A stretch of DNA of 64,000 nt from assembly GCF_002849225.1 (NCBI RefSeq), contig NZ_PKMC01000002.1, positions 1 to 64,000 on the forward strand, read 5' to 3'. The translations under genes were made by a program, and so were the position numbers. The DNA comes from Actinomyces sp. UMB0138 (GTDB lineage Bacteria > Bacillota > Negativicutes > Veillonellales > Veillonellaceae). How positions within the stretch are numbered: the first letter of the stretch is position 1; the number at the start of each line of letters is the position of its first letter. Under the pieces are notes generated by a model. That model searched no databases and was not told the DNA's origin. It was given only the letters and a program-made list of their open reading frames with translations. Below are positions 8,282-17,472 of this stretch, one piece after another.

Positions 8282-8887
8282 GTGGCTACTAAGACGAACA
8301 ACGATCCACGCACTGAAAAATCCTGTGCTGCGTTACTGGACACAATCGACACGCTGCTAGAAGAAGGCATAAATCCGGACAAAATTTCCGTAACGGAATT
8401 GGTCGGCAAGGCCGGCCTCACCCGCCCCACCTTTTACCAGCACTTCCAAACAATCACTGATTTGGTCGGCGCCTCTGTGCTTCGACGCCTAGAAACCATC
8501 TTCGCAACTATTTCTAGCGAAGATGAGCTGAAACAGAACGCGACGGAAGAGGTGATTAGGGCGCTCCTCTCCTACCTTTGCAACGACGCTACCTACTGCA
8601 TTACGGTGTTCAATTCTTCGGCTGCCCAACACTTGCTGAACACCTTGGTTGACTACATCGCGGACCGCCTCTACACCGTGTCGCCTGTTGGCACTAGCAT
8701 CAAAGCGCTCGAAGGTATTGACACCTGGAAGTATTGCCAGTTCCTGGCTGCGGGCACAATCTGGCAGGTACAAGAATGGCTGCTAACCGAACCCTCCCCT
8801 GCCGCGGCGCAAGAAACCTATGTAAAGCAAATATCAACCTCCCTGCTCCTGGCAGGTCAGCTGAAAGAGGTCGAAAATGGCAACTGA
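8282..8887 (+). CDS. TetR/AcrR-family transcriptional regulator
   Basis: A 201-residue protein starting at GTG. The N-terminal helix-turn-helix is clear: ISVTELVGKAGLTRPTFYQH (about residues 39-58) with the usual FYxHF ending. The remaining 140 residues are a helical ligand-binding and dimerisation domain without recognisable specificity. Its last codons overlap the start of the YhgE-type membrane gene by 11 bases, so the two are translated together. The promoter contains a palindrome over the -10, and the natural reading is a repressor of its own operon, released by a ligand that the membrane protein exports or responds to. That ligand is unknown. Confidence 0.85.
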   Translation: MATKTNNDPRTEKSCAALLDTIDTLLEEGINPDKISVTELVGKAGLTRPTFYQHFQTITDLVGASVLRRLETIFATISSEDELKQNATEEVIRALLSYLCNDATYCITVFNSSAAQHLLNTLVDYIADRLYTVSPVGTSIKALEGIDTWKYCQFLAAGTIWQVQEWLLTEPSPAAAQETYVKQISTSLLLAGQLKEVENGN

Positions 8888-11192
8888 AAATAAACTGAGC
8901 CCCCGCCGACGCAAAGTATTTACCATTGTCGTCATATTGGGGCTCGCATGCATTCCGCTAATCTATTCGTCGATTCTGACGGGGTCGTATAAGGATCCAA
9001 TCGACAAACTGAACACGATCCCTGCCGCAGTGGTCAACCAGGACCAGCCCGCCCAAGGCACCTCGGGCACATTGCACGTGGGTGCCGACCTGACGCGGGA
9101 ACTGTTGGAATCTGACAACGAGCAGAACCTGGGGTGGAAAGAATACTCGGCCCAGGATGCCTCCAAGAAGCTCGAAAAAGGCGACGTGTACGCAATTTTG
9201 ACGATCCCCAAAGAGCTATCTGCCAACGTTGCCGCGGCGCAGGCCGACCCGAAAAACCTGAAGCCCACCACTATCACTTTCACTTCCAACGACTCGCAAA
9301 ACTACATCGTGGGCAAGTTCGGCATGGCCGTAGCCGACCAGATCAAGGACAAGCTGGCCCACAAGGTCACATCCGGGTACCTAGAGAAAGTCAACCTGTC
9401 CTTCACCAACCTGCATCAGAGCCTAGGTAAGGCTTCCGAGGGCGCCGGCAAACTATCTGACGGCGCCATGAAAGCTAAAGACGGGGCTGGAAAACTAACG
9501 CTCGCCCTCGGCAAACTACAAAACGGGGCGGGCACACTAGCCGCTGGTAACCGGGCGCTTGCAAGTGGGGCAGGAACCCTGGACGAGGGCGCCGGCAAAC
9601 TATCTGACGGCGCCTCTAAGTCTGCCAAGGGGGCAGGCGCGCTTGCCGCTGGTCTGAATAAGCTTGCTGGCAAGACCGGCCAGATCGACGCTGCCGGCAG
9701 TCAGCTGAATAAGGGGACTAAAGAGTTGGCCGATAAGTCTGCTCTTTTGTCGCAGAAAATCAGCCAACTAAATGAGGCCAATCAGTCCTTGGCTCAGAAT
9801 ATGAAGAAGCTGGCTGAAGGCTCGCACAAGGCGAGTGATGGGGCTGTTGCTCTGCAGGCAGGGGCAGCGTCCTTGCAGGCAGGGGCAGCCGAATTGAACG
9901 CGGGCCTGCAGACTATGGGGGCCAAGCTCGACGAAGCCCCAATCCTCATCCCTAAATCGATGCTGGTAGAAAAGATCGGCCCACTCCTTGACGGGGCTGC
10001 CCAGCTTTCCGCGGGTGCGCAGAAGTTAAATGAGGGCGCAACTGCCCTCGTGGGAGACGACACCACTGGTCTTACCGCGCTCGCAGCCGGGGCGGACCAA
10101 GCTTCAGCAGGAGCCCAGAAGATCGCGGCTGCCAATTCCAAGTTGGCAGAAGGTGGAGCACAACTTTCAACGGGCGCCAGCAAGGCAGCATCGGGCACTT
10201 CTCGCTTCACCAATTCACTTTCCGAGGCAACCACCGCCATCGGCAGTGCGGCAACCGGGGCAAACACGCTGGCAAACGGCACTAATCAGGTTGCCAGTGG
10301 TGCAAGCCAACTGTCGGCCAAAACCCCACAGCTAGCCGAGGGCGCTAACCGCGCCGCCGCGGGCGCAAACAAGCTCAGCTCCGGCCTCACCCAGGCAGGA
10401 AATGGCGCAACCCAGCTGGAAGACGGGACCTCCGCCCTCGCGCAGGGGAACACGCAGCTGAAGGATTCGCTGGCAAAGGGCGCCAAGAAAGTGCCAACTT
10501 ACACGGAGGCGCAGGCCCGCACTAGCGCAGAAAATACTGCCGGGCCGGTAACTCTGAGTACGACCAAGACTAACGATGTGGGGCCGTTCGGCTTTGGCGT
10601 GGCCCCCTACTTCATGCCTTTGGCAATGTGGGTGGGAGCGATCGCCTTCTATCTAATGATGAGCCCGCTCAACAAGACATTGATGCGCAATAAGAATGTT
10701 TCCGCGTTGGGCGTAGGGGTTGGCTCTTTAGGCGCCACCTTGGCCATTTCTGTAGCGCAAGCATTGCTGATGCTTGCAGGAATGCACTTCATAGTTGGCC
10801 TTGAACCGGCCAATCGCGCCGCCACAGTTGGGCTGTGCGTCCTCGCCTCGTTTACGTTCGTGGTGATCAACCAGGCGCTGATTGCCGCCCTCGGCCCGTC
10901 GGGGCGCTTCATCGCACTGCTACTGATCGTGTTGCAGCTCGGCGCGGCAGGGGGCATCTACCCGGTGCAAACTGCCCCGAAACTGTTCCAGGTTATTCAT
11001 GGTTGGCTACCCATCACCTACACGGTAGATGCGCTGCGCGCTGCAATCGGCGGCGGGCCCATTCCTATGGGACCGACGGGAGCTGTACTGGGCACCTACA
11101 TTGCGATCTCCGTAATCGTCGTGCTGGTGGCCGCCTACTTCCGCCGCCGCGGCTACAAGCCCACCATGGAACAGGTGATGGGCCACCGCTAA
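8877..11192 (+). CDS. YhgE/Pip-domain membrane protein (ABC-2/MmpL-like exporter relative)
   Basis: A 771-residue protein. An N-terminal membrane segment (about 14-36) is followed by an extracytoplasmic domain with the PIxxLNxxPAAVVNQD motif typical of YhgE/Pip proteins. Next is a long region (about 150-560) of degenerate heptad-like repeats such as GAGKLSDGAMKAKDGAGKL, predicted to form an extended helical rod. The C-terminal third has about five or six membrane helices (residues about 575-755). The family includes the Bacillus YhgE and lactococcal Pip phage receptor proteins; its transport role is largely inferred. The start overlaps tetR, giving a regulator-exporter pair. A frameshifted small membrane gene follows nine bases downstream. 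Confidence 0.85.
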   Translation: MATENKLSPRRRKVFTIVVILGLACIPLIYSSILTGSYKDPIDKLNTIPAAVVNQDQPAQGTSGTLHVGADLTRELLESDNEQNLGWKEYSAQDASKKLEKGDVYAILTIPKELSANVAAAQADPKNLKPTTITFTSNDSQNYIVGKFGMAVADQIKDKLAHKVTSGYLEKVNLSFTNLHQSLGKASEGAGKLSDGAMKAKDGAGKLTLALGKLQNGAGTLAAGNRALASGAGTLDEGAGKLSDGASKSAKGAGALAAGLNKLAGKTGQIDAAGSQLNKGTKELADKSALLSQKISQLNEANQSLAQNMKKLAEGSHKASDGAVALQAGAASLQAGAAELNAGLQTMGAKLDEAPILIPKSMLVEKIGPLLDGAAQLSAGAQKLNEGATALVGDDTTGLTALAAGADQASAGAQKIAAANSKLAEGGAQLSTGASKAASGTSRFTNSLSEATTAIGSAATGANTLANGTNQVASGASQLSAKTPQLAEGANRAAAGANKLSSGLTQAGNGATQLEDGTSALAQGNTQLKDSLAKGAKKVPTYTEAQARTSAENTAGPVTLSTTKTNDVGPFGFGVAPYFMPLAMWVGAIAFYLMMSPLNKTLMRNKNVSALGVGVGSLGATLAISVAQALLMLAGMHFIVGLEPANRAATVGLCVLASFTFVVINQALIAALGPSGRFIALLLIVLQLGAAGGIYPVQTAPKLFQVIHGWLPITYTVDALRAAIGGGPIPMGPTGAVLGTYIAISVIVVLVAAYFRRRGYKPTMEQVMGHR

Positions 11193-11201
11193 GGTAAGCC
11201 C

Positions 11202-11640
11202 ATGCGCATTATGCTTTTAGAACGTACGCGCGGCATTCTTGGAGTGCTCAGTATCCCCCTGCTCTTCCCCCTACCCCTATTGGCGGCCGTATACGTGACC
11301 CGCTGGGTGCTGGGGGGAAGACGGGGCGCTCGTAAGCCCCCTGTGGGCTAGCTACCTCGTATGTGTTTTTCTATTTATATTGCTGCTCATCGTTGGCGGC
11401 GCTATCGAAGCTGGTACAAAGAAACTCTATTCACACGAATGGACCGGCCTGGCCGTATCCTTTGTAGTTGAAATACTTATAGCTGCAGCAATCTTGCGCC
11501 TAGTGGTGGCACCGCTGCTTGCCGCGGCAATTGCCGGCCTCCTTGGCGTGAGCTTGGAGTTTGCAGTCTTTCGCGGGCTGGCTCCGCTTTGGAAACACTT
11601 AGAGGCAGAAGCCGACAAGCACAGCGCCACCAAAAGCTAG
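11202..11640 (+). pseudogene. Frameshifted small membrane-protein gene (run of six Gs)
   Basis: An ATG at 11202 opens a frame (MRIMLLERTRGILGVLSIPL...) that ends at a TAG at 11349-11351. A second frame carries on the protein naturally through GEDGALVSPLWASYLVCVFL to a TAG at 11640. Joining them at the G-run 11312-11317 (one G too many) gives about 145 residues with three membrane segments and a charged tail (EAEADKHSATKS). I do not recognise the family. It starts nine bases after the YhgE-type gene and probably belonged to that operon. The indel could be a real knock-out, a phase-variable slippage tract, or a homopolymer sequencing error. Confidence 0.65.
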
Positions 11641-11670
11641 CGCATGTCTGCCGGGGGTATGCGCTAGCTT
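11634..11670. terminator. Bidirectional hairpin between convergent genes
   Basis: A perfect 12-base-pair stem (11634-11645 with 11659-11670) and a 13-base loop lie exactly between the end of the frameshifted membrane gene and the end of xylB. It can serve both strands. Confidence 0.8.
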
Positions 11671-11682
11671 CCCGCCGCTACT

Positions 11683-13089
11683 TTAGAGAAGATCGCCCAT
11701 AGCTTTGCGGAAAATTTCCCACGAGGGCGGCGCCTGGCCCGGGCTTACCTGCTTTATTACTTGCGGATCCCACTTGGGGCCTAGCTCAGCACCCGCGGCC
11801 AGTGCGGCCTGCCGGGCAGCCCCTTTTGCTACGTACTCGCCCGGGGCTGGTAGCGAAAGTGGGATCTGCATGATGTCAGCCAGGATCTGCAGCAGCACAC
11901 TAGATTTTGCGCCGCCCCCAACTACCATCGCAGAAGAAATTTCAATTCCTCCGGCACGCACCGCCTCGAGCGTCGCCCTCATGTGGCAGGCCAAAGATTC
12001 GAAGGCGAGACGCGCAAAATTTTCCCGCGTCATCGCTTCCGGACGCAGGTTCAAAATGCGCCCTGTGGCATCGGGGAGGTTCGGGGTGCGCTCACCCACA
12101 AAGTAGGGAATCATGACCATGCCGCCGCAACCGGGTTCGCCCGCCTGGGCCAGCGCATCCAGTTCCTTATAGTCCGTCCCGAGGATCCGGCAGAAATAGT
12201 CCTGCACTAGCGAACCGTTCAGCGTGCAAGCTAGCGGCAGCCACTGCCCAGAAGCATCCATGAACCCGGTAACCCCACCAACCGCGTCGCGCACGGGATG
12301 GTCAGACCTAGCGGCCACCACCCCGGAGGTGCCCAGAGAAACCGAGGCCTCCCCGTGGGCAAGATTTAGCCCCAATGTTGCCCCCGCGTTGTCACCGCAG
12401 CCGGGCGCTACCTTGCCGCCACCAAACTCTGCACTTGCTTCTCCGACAACCTCGGCGGGGCCGGCGATGCGGGGCAGAATTATCTGGCGGGCTTCGGCCT
12501 CGCTAATGCGCAGCGCGTGCGCCAAAATGTCATACCTATAGCTGGCATCATCACAGTCCACATACCCTGTGCCAGAGGCATCCGAGCGGTCCGTCACCAG
12601 ATCTTCTAGGCGGCCACTGCCCATGATCTTCCAGGTCAGCCAGTCGTGTGGCAGGCAGATCGCAGCGATGCGCCCTACGTTCTGCGGCTCATTGTCTGCA
12701 ATCCACCGCAGCTTCGACACCGTAAGGGAAGCGACGGGAACAGAGCCTACGGCCTCGGCCCAAAATTCGCGCCCCTTTTCCTCGACCAATGCTGCTGCGG
12801 CCGGCGCCGCCTTCGTATCATTCCATAGCTGGGCGGGACGAATCACCTGACCGTCCGCATCAAGCAACACCATGCCGTGCTGCTGTCCCCCAACTGCCAG
12901 CGCGGCTACATCTTCCAGCCCACCCGCATCCGTCACGGCGGCCTGGAGGGCGGTAAACCATTCCCCCGGGTCCACTTCGGTTCCGCCTGGATGCGAAGCA
13001 CGCCCCTGACGGACTACCTGCCCGCTGTCGGTATCGAGCACAAGCACTTTGGTGGATTGAGTAGAAGAATCGATTCCTGCTACGTACAT
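11683..13089 (-). CDS. xylB: Xylulokinase
   Basis: A 468-residue FGGY-family sugar kinase. The N-terminus MYVAGIDSSTQSTKVLVLD is the phosphate-1 motif. GGQQHGMVLLD and QLWNDTKA are typical of xylulokinases, and GCGDNAGATLGL and VVGGGAKSSVLLQILADI are the C-terminal ATP-site motifs. It phosphorylates D-xylulose to xylulose-5-phosphate for the pentose-phosphate pathway. It is transcribed away from xylA with 241 bases between starts, a common arrangement for a co-regulated pair. It would also serve the D-xylulose produced by an arabinitol-type dehydrogenase, such as that predicted at 24.5 kb. Confidence 0.92.
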   Translation of the reverse strand: MYVAGIDSSTQSTKVLVLDTDSGQVVRQGRASHPGGTEVDPGEWFTALQAAVTDAGGLEDVAALAVGGQQHGMVLLDADGQVIRPAQLWNDTKAAPAAAALVEEKGREFWAEAVGSVPVASLTVSKLRWIADNEPQNVGRIAAICLPHDWLTWKIMGSGRLEDLVTDRSDASGTGYVDCDDASYRYDILAHALRISEAEARQIILPRIAGPAEVVGEASAEFGGGKVAPGCGDNAGATLGLNLAHGEASVSLGTSGVVAARSDHPVRDAVGGVTGFMDASGQWLPLACTLNGSLVQDYFCRILGTDYKELDALAQAGEPGCGGMVMIPYFVGERTPNLPDATGRILNLRPEAMTRENFARLAFESLACHMRATLEAVRAGGIEISSAMVVGGGAKSSVLLQILADIMQIPLSLPAPGEYVAKGAARQAALAAGAELGPKWDPQVIKQVSPGQAPPSWEIFRKAMGDLL

Positions 13090-13235
13090 CTTGACTCCCG
13101 CTGTTGCGTCAACTTTGGCGCCGTCGTCGTCGACTTTGTTTTATGTAATAACTATAGGCTACAAATAAGACTTTGCTACCGCAATAGCCTAATAGTGGGC
13201 ATTTTACATACGTCTCTGATCTTGGGCTTTACCCC

Positions 13236-13264
13236 TTGCCAAGGCTGCGCCCCGCTGCTAACGT
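13236..13264 (+). promoter_or_regulatory. Candidate xylA promoter
   Basis: TTGCCA (13236-13241) and TAACGT (13259-13264) are separated by 17 bases, about 70 bases upstream of the xylA ATG. A dyad begins five bases downstream of the -10. Confidence 0.45.
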
Positions 13265-13268
13265 TCCT

Positions 13269-13289
13269 TTTGTAACGCATCATTACAAA
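13269..13289. promoter_or_regulatory. Candidate ROK-regulator operator in the xylB-xylA intergenic region
   Basis: TTTGTAA (13269-13275) and TTACAAA (13283-13289) form a perfect 7-base inverted repeat with a 7-base spacer. It overlaps the expected transcription start of xylA, a good place for repression by the ROK protein encoded at 16194-17387. The assignment is inference from position and symmetry. Confidence 0.5.
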
Positions 13290-13330
13290 GTCGTGAGGCA
13301 AGCCCTCCGGCTAAGTACGAGGAGGTACAA

Positions 13331-14677
13331 ATGTCTGACCTTTGGAATTTCGAAAAGATCCCTTACGTAGGCACCGCTGACCCGAAGCAGGGCCTCGGCT
13401 TCCACTACTACCAGCCCGACAAAGTTGTAGCCGGAAAGAAGATGTCCGAATGGTGCCGCTTCGCGATTGCCTACTGGCACACGTTCAACCAACGGCTAGT
13501 CGATCCCTTCGGCGACGGCACTGCGCAGCGCCCCTACGATAAATATTCTGACCCGATGGAACTGGCGCTCGCCAAAGTAGATTACTCGTTCGAGTTCTAC
13601 CAGAAGCTAGGCGCAGAGTTCTTCTGCTTCCACGACCGCGACATTGCCCCCGAGGGCGGCACGCTTCGCGAAACCAACAAGAATCTGGACAAGGTTGTTG
13701 ACCGCATCGAGGCGCGACAGAAAGAAACCGGCATCAAACTGCTGTGGAACACGTGCAACCTGTTCACCAACCCCCGTTTCCAGGCAGGGGCAGCCACTTC
13801 GCCCTTCGCAGACATCTATGCTTACGCTGGTGGGCAGCTGAAGCACTCCCTAGAGATCGCGAAGCGCCTGGGCGCAGAAAACTACGTGTTCTGGGGCGGA
13901 CGCGAAGGCTACGAGACCCTGTGGAACACCGACCTGAAGCGCGAGCAGGACCATATGGCCGCCTTCTTCCACGCAGCCGTAGACTACGCGAAGGAAATCG
14001 GCTTGGACGCCCAGTTCCTGATCGAGCCAAAGCCGAAGGAGCCGACCACCCACCAGTACGACTTCGACGCGGCAACCACGATCGCCTTCCTGAAGACTTA
14101 CGATCTGGACAAGGATTTCAAGCTGAACCTAGAGGGCAACCACGCCAACCTGGCGGGGCACTCCTACCAGCACGAGATCCGAGTGGCACGCTCTGCCGGA
14201 TTGCTCGGCTCGCTGGACGCAAACCAGGGTGACAAGCTACTGGGTTGGGACCTGGACGAATTCCCTTCCGACCTGTACGAAACCACGTCCGTGATGTGGG
14301 AAATCCTGGCCGAGGGCGGAATTGGCGCCAAGGGCGGCCTCAACTTCGATGCCAAGCCTCGCCGCTCCTCCTACACCGAACGCGACCTCTTCGCCGCCCA
14401 CGTCGTAGGCATGGACTCCTTTGCTGCCGGCCTGCTGGTAGCTGCCAAGCTGCATGAAGATAGCGTAATCGAAGACCTCCTCAAGGAACGCTACGGCAGC
14501 TTCGATTCGGGAATTGGCGCCCAGGTGGAAGCCGGCAAGGCATCCCTGGCAGAGCTAGAGGAATACGCCCTCGACAAGAAGCAGTCGGAGCTCATTTCCG
14601 CGAACGAACCGGGCAACCTAGAAGCCATTAAGGCAACTATCAACAACTACATTGTCAAAGCGCTAGCTGAAGCATAG
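13331..14677 (+). CDS. xylA: Xylose isomerase (class II)
   Basis: A 448-residue protein. The length and N-terminal extension fit class II isomerases rather than the shorter class I enzymes of streptomycetes. Metal and substrate-site motifs are present: [12 protein letters not shown] (catalytic His region), [30 protein letters not shown] and [14 protein letters not shown]. It interconverts D-xylose and D-xylulose. The start has a strong AGGAGG 5-10 bases upstream. It is followed by stable hairpins and then by the xylose transporter gene, so xylA is probably the most abundant part of the message. Confidence 0.95.
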   Translation: MSDLWNFEKIPYVGTADPKQGLGFHYYQPDKVVAGKKMSEWCRFAIAYWHTFNQRLVDPFGDGTAQRPYDKYSDPMELALAKVDYSFEFYQKLGAEFFCFHDRDIAPEGGTLRETNKNLDKVVDRIEARQKETGIKLLWNTCNLFTNPRFQAGAATSPFADIYAYAGGQLKHSLEIAKRLGAENYVFWGGREGYETLWNTDLKREQDHMAAFFHAAVDYAKEIGLDAQFLIEPKPKEPTTHQYDFDAATTIAFLKTYDLDKDFKLNLEGNHANLAGHSYQHEIRVARSAGLLGSLDANQGDKLLGWDLDEFPSDLYETTSVMWEILAEGGIGAKGGLNFDAKPRRSSYTERDLFAAHVVGMDSFAAGLLVAAKLHEDSVIEDLLKERYGSFDSGIGAQVEAGKASLAELEEYALDKKQSELISANEPGNLEAIKATINNYIVKALAEA

Positions 14678-14684
14678 GCGCAAC

Positions 14685-14736
14685 GGCCGGGCCTACGGGC
14701 CCGGCCACACAACTTACTGTGGCCGCGAGCGCGGCC
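14685..14736 (+). terminator. Two intercistronic hairpins between xylA and the transporter gene
   Basis: The first hairpin (14685-14706) has a 9-base-pair GC stem closed by C(TACG)G, a UNCG-type extra-stable tetraloop. The second (14721-14736) has a 6-base-pair stem with a GAGC loop. There is no T-run, so partial termination or protection of the xylA 3' end is more likely than full termination. Confidence 0.6.
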
Positions 14737-14755
14737 TGACCATTGGCGGTTTCTA

Positions 14756-16108
14756 ATGCGTAAAATCTCTATGACCTTCGTGTACCTTTTTGGGTCTTTA
14801 GGAGGTCTGCTCTTTGGCTATGACACTGGTGTCATCAGCGGAGCCATTTTGTTTATTCAAGACCAGTTGCATCTGGCGTCTTGGGGGCAGGGATGGGTTG
14901 TCAGCGCAGTACTGCTGGGAGCTGTTATTGGGGCTGCGGCTATAGGACCGCTCTCTGACAAGTATGGGCGACGCCGCCTGGTACTTCTTGCCTCTGTAAT
15001 CTTCTTTGTAGGTGCGATCGGTTCAGGGCTAGCCCACTCGGTCGCTGTCCTTATAATTTCCAGGCTGATCTTGGGCCTAGGCGTGGGGACTGCTTCGGCT
15101 CTAGTTCCCACTTACCTGTCCGAAATGTCGCCGGTGTCCAAGCGTGGCTTCATCACCGGCCTCTTCCAACTGATGGTTATGACCGGGATCTTGCTGGCCT
15201 ACATAACCAACTACGCCTTCGCCGGCTTCTACACCGGGTGGCGGTGGATGCTGGGCCTGGCGGCGCTTCCTGCAGCAATTCTGTTCTTCGGTGCACTAGT
15301 GCTTCCCGAATCGCCCCGCTATCTGATCAAGATTGGTAAGCGTGGGGCCGCCCACCGCGTCCTCGATTCCATGTACCGCGGGCACGAGGGCGAAATTGAA
15401 GCTAAGATTGCCGAAATTGACCAGCAAGCCGCTATTCAGCAGGGCGGGTGGAGCGAACTATTCGGAAAGACTGCCCGCCCGGCACTAATCGCCGCCCTCG
15501 GGCTGGCAATATTCCAGCAGATCATGGGCTGCAACACCGTGCTGTACTACGCTCCCACGATCTTCACCGACGTTGGCTTTGGCGTGAACGCCGCACTGCT
15601 CGCCCACATCGGGATTGGCATCTTCAACGTGATCGTGACCGTGCTGGGCATTTGGCTGATGGACAAGGTAAACCGCAAATCGATGCTAGTTGGCGGCGCG
15701 ATCGGGATGGCAGTATCGCTAATCACCATGAGCGTCGGCATGCACTTCTCGGGTCGTAGCCAGCTGGCCGCCTACCTGTGTGCCATAGCACTGACCATTT
15801 ACATCGCTTTCTTCTCGGCCACTTGGGGACCGGTCATGTGGGTCATGATTGGCGAAATGTTCCCGCTGAATATCCGCGGCCTAGGCAATTCCTTCGGCGC
15901 GGTGATTAACTGGGCGGCGAACTCGATCGTGTCTCTGACCTTCCCGTTCCTACTTAGCTTCTTCGGGACCGGCTACCTGTTCTTCGGATACGCGGCAGCC
16001 TGCGTGCTGGCCATTATCTTCACCCAGAAGATGGTGTTCGAGACTCGCAACCGCTCCCTTGAAGAGATTGAGGAATCTCTTCGCGCAAACGCGGCAAAAG
16101 TCGCATAA
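14756..16108 (+). CDS. Sugar-porter MFS transporter, probably D-xylose:H+ symporter
   Basis: A 450-residue, 12-helix major facilitator. Sugar-porter signatures are clear: GSLGGLLFGYDTGVISGA in helix 1, DKYGRRRLVL between helices 2 and 3, PESPRYLIK after helix 6, and a NRSLEEIEE tail. These match the XylE/AraE/GalP group. Its position between xylA and a ROK regulator supports xylose as substrate; the sequence alone does not separate xylose from arabinose or galactose. The start lies 78 bases after xylA without a strong ribosome-binding site. Confidence 0.88.
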   Translation: MRKISMTFVYLFGSLGGLLFGYDTGVISGAILFIQDQLHLASWGQGWVVSAVLLGAVIGAAAIGPLSDKYGRRRLVLLASVIFFVGAIGSGLAHSVAVLIISRLILGLGVGTASALVPTYLSEMSPVSKRGFITGLFQLMVMTGILLAYITNYAFAGFYTGWRWMLGLAALPAAILFFGALVLPESPRYLIKIGKRGAAHRVLDSMYRGHEGEIEAKIAEIDQQAAIQQGGWSELFGKTARPALIAALGLAIFQQIMGCNTVLYYAPTIFTDVGFGVNAALLAHIGIGIFNVIVTVLGIWLMDKVNRKSMLVGGAIGMAVSLITMSVGMHFSGRSQLAAYLCAIALTIYIAFFSATWGPVMWVMIGEMFPLNIRGLGNSFGAVINWAANSIVSLTFPFLLSFFGTGYLFFGYAAACVLAIIFTQKMVFETRNRSLEEIEESLRANAAKVA

Positions 16109-16121
16109 TCTATCCCGAAGT

Positions 16122-16156
16122 AGGCCACCACCTAAGGATTTACCATTGATGGTGGC
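16122..16156 (+). terminator. Hairpin after the xylose transporter gene
   Basis: An 8-base-pair stem GGCCACCA/TGGTGGCC (16122-16129 with 16149-16156) with a 19-base loop lies between the transporter stop and the ROK regulator. It is a moderate terminator or attenuator. Confidence 0.45.
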
Positions 16157-16193
16157 CCACTTTGGGTTTGCAGCGTGAGTAGAAAGGGCGGCA

Positions 16194-17387
16194 ATGATGA
16201 CGGTCGGGAAGAATTCCCAATCCTTGCGGCAGGAAAACCTTCGCTTGCTGCTGCAAAACATCCTTTCTTCTGGGGAGGCCCTCTCTAGGGCCACCCTGGC
16301 CAAGCAGGTAGGTCTTGCTCGTCCAACCGTTTCGAGGTTGGTCGATGAACTGGTGGATCTGGGAATTGTTAGCGAACTGGCGCCCGTCCACAACACCGTG
16401 GGCAGGCCGGCTGCACCATTGGTTGCCCGCGCCGGCGTCCGCTGTTCGGTGGGCGTAGAGGTGAATCTGAATTACCTGGCAGTGGTAGTGCTGGATTTGG
16501 CCGGGGCAGAGCTGTTCAAAGTGTGTGATTCCTTTACTTCCCGCACCGCCTCCCCCAAGCAGGTCATAGCGAGGGCGTTCACCCTGCTTAGAGATTTCCT
16601 TCCCCCTGCAGGCATGCAGGTCGTGTCCATCTGGCTGGCTGTTCCCGGATTGGTTAGCCTAGACCGCAAAACAGTTGTCACTTCCCCCAACCTGGGATGG
16701 GAAAACGTGACCCCCAGCGATTTTGTGGAGGATGGCCCCACGGATTCAGCCGCCGGCATTAGCCCAGCCAACCTAGTCTTGGCGAACGAGGCCGACGCCT
16801 CCGCCTACACCTATATTTACTCGGCACCCGGAAGACTAAACCCGGATGCCACCTTCTTATACCTGTCCGCCAAGGTCGGCATTGGCGCCGCAATTGTGCG
16901 CGGGGGAAAAATTTTTGGCGGCCAGCATGGATGGGCCGGGGAAATAGGGCACACCTGTGTCGACTCGGCAGGGCCGGCTTGCCGCTGCGGTTCCAACGGA
17001 TGCTTGGAACAGTACGCGGGCCTCGAAGCGATGGCCCGCCGGGCGGGATTGAAAGAGGACGCCTCAATTGACCAACTACTTACTGCAGCCGAGCAGGGGG
17101 ACACTAAAGCCGAACACGCCCTGTGCGAGTGTGCGCGCGCCCTCGGGATAGCGGTGGCGAACGTGCTGAATCTGCTGGATTTAGACCTGGTGATCTTGGG
17201 AGGCCACCTGGCCGCGCTCCACGACCAAATCAGCAACATGTTCCTGGCAGAACTGCGCCACCGCGTCCTCTCTTCGCGCTGGGCCAGTATTTCAGTGCGC
17301 CCTTCAAAATACGGCAGATTCACTGCGGCCCGCGGCGCCGCACTCGCCGGGCTGGAAGCCTTCGTGCGTAACCCTGAGGCCTGGTAG
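16194..17387 (+). CDS. ROK-family transcriptional regulator, XylR-like repressor
   Basis: A 397-residue protein with an N-terminal winged helix (SGEALSRATLAKQVGLARPT, then VSRLVDELVDLGIV) joined to a ROK sugar-binding domain. The ROK zinc motif CRCGSNGCLEQYAG is intact (about residues 263-276), preceded by GEIGHTCV. Both the domain order and the length are those of XylR/NagC-type repressors. Its place at the end of the xyl locus makes xylose or a xylose metabolite the likely inducer and the dyad at 13269-13289 the likely operator. Both are inference. Confidence 0.87.
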   Translation: MMTVGKNSQSLRQENLRLLLQNILSSGEALSRATLAKQVGLARPTVSRLVDELVDLGIVSELAPVHNTVGRPAAPLVARAGVRCSVGVEVNLNYLAVVVLDLAGAELFKVCDSFTSRTASPKQVIARAFTLLRDFLPPAGMQVVSIWLAVPGLVSLDRKTVVTSPNLGWENVTPSDFVEDGPTDSAAGISPANLVLANEADASAYTYIYSAPGRLNPDATFLYLSAKVGIGAAIVRGGKIFGGQHGWAGEIGHTCVDSAGPACRCGSNGCLEQYAGLEAMARRAGLKEDASIDQLLTAAEQGDTKAEHALCECARALGIAVANVLNLLDLDLVILGGHLAALHDQISNMFLAELRHRVLSSRWASISVRPSKYGRFTAARGAALAGLEAFVRNPEAW

Positions 17388-17472
17388 CACCACTCCCGCA
17401 TTCTCTAGCGGAAGAAAAGCGCTACCAACGCGACCATAATGGAGGGCAGAAAATACGCTTTCGTAGGGAGTT

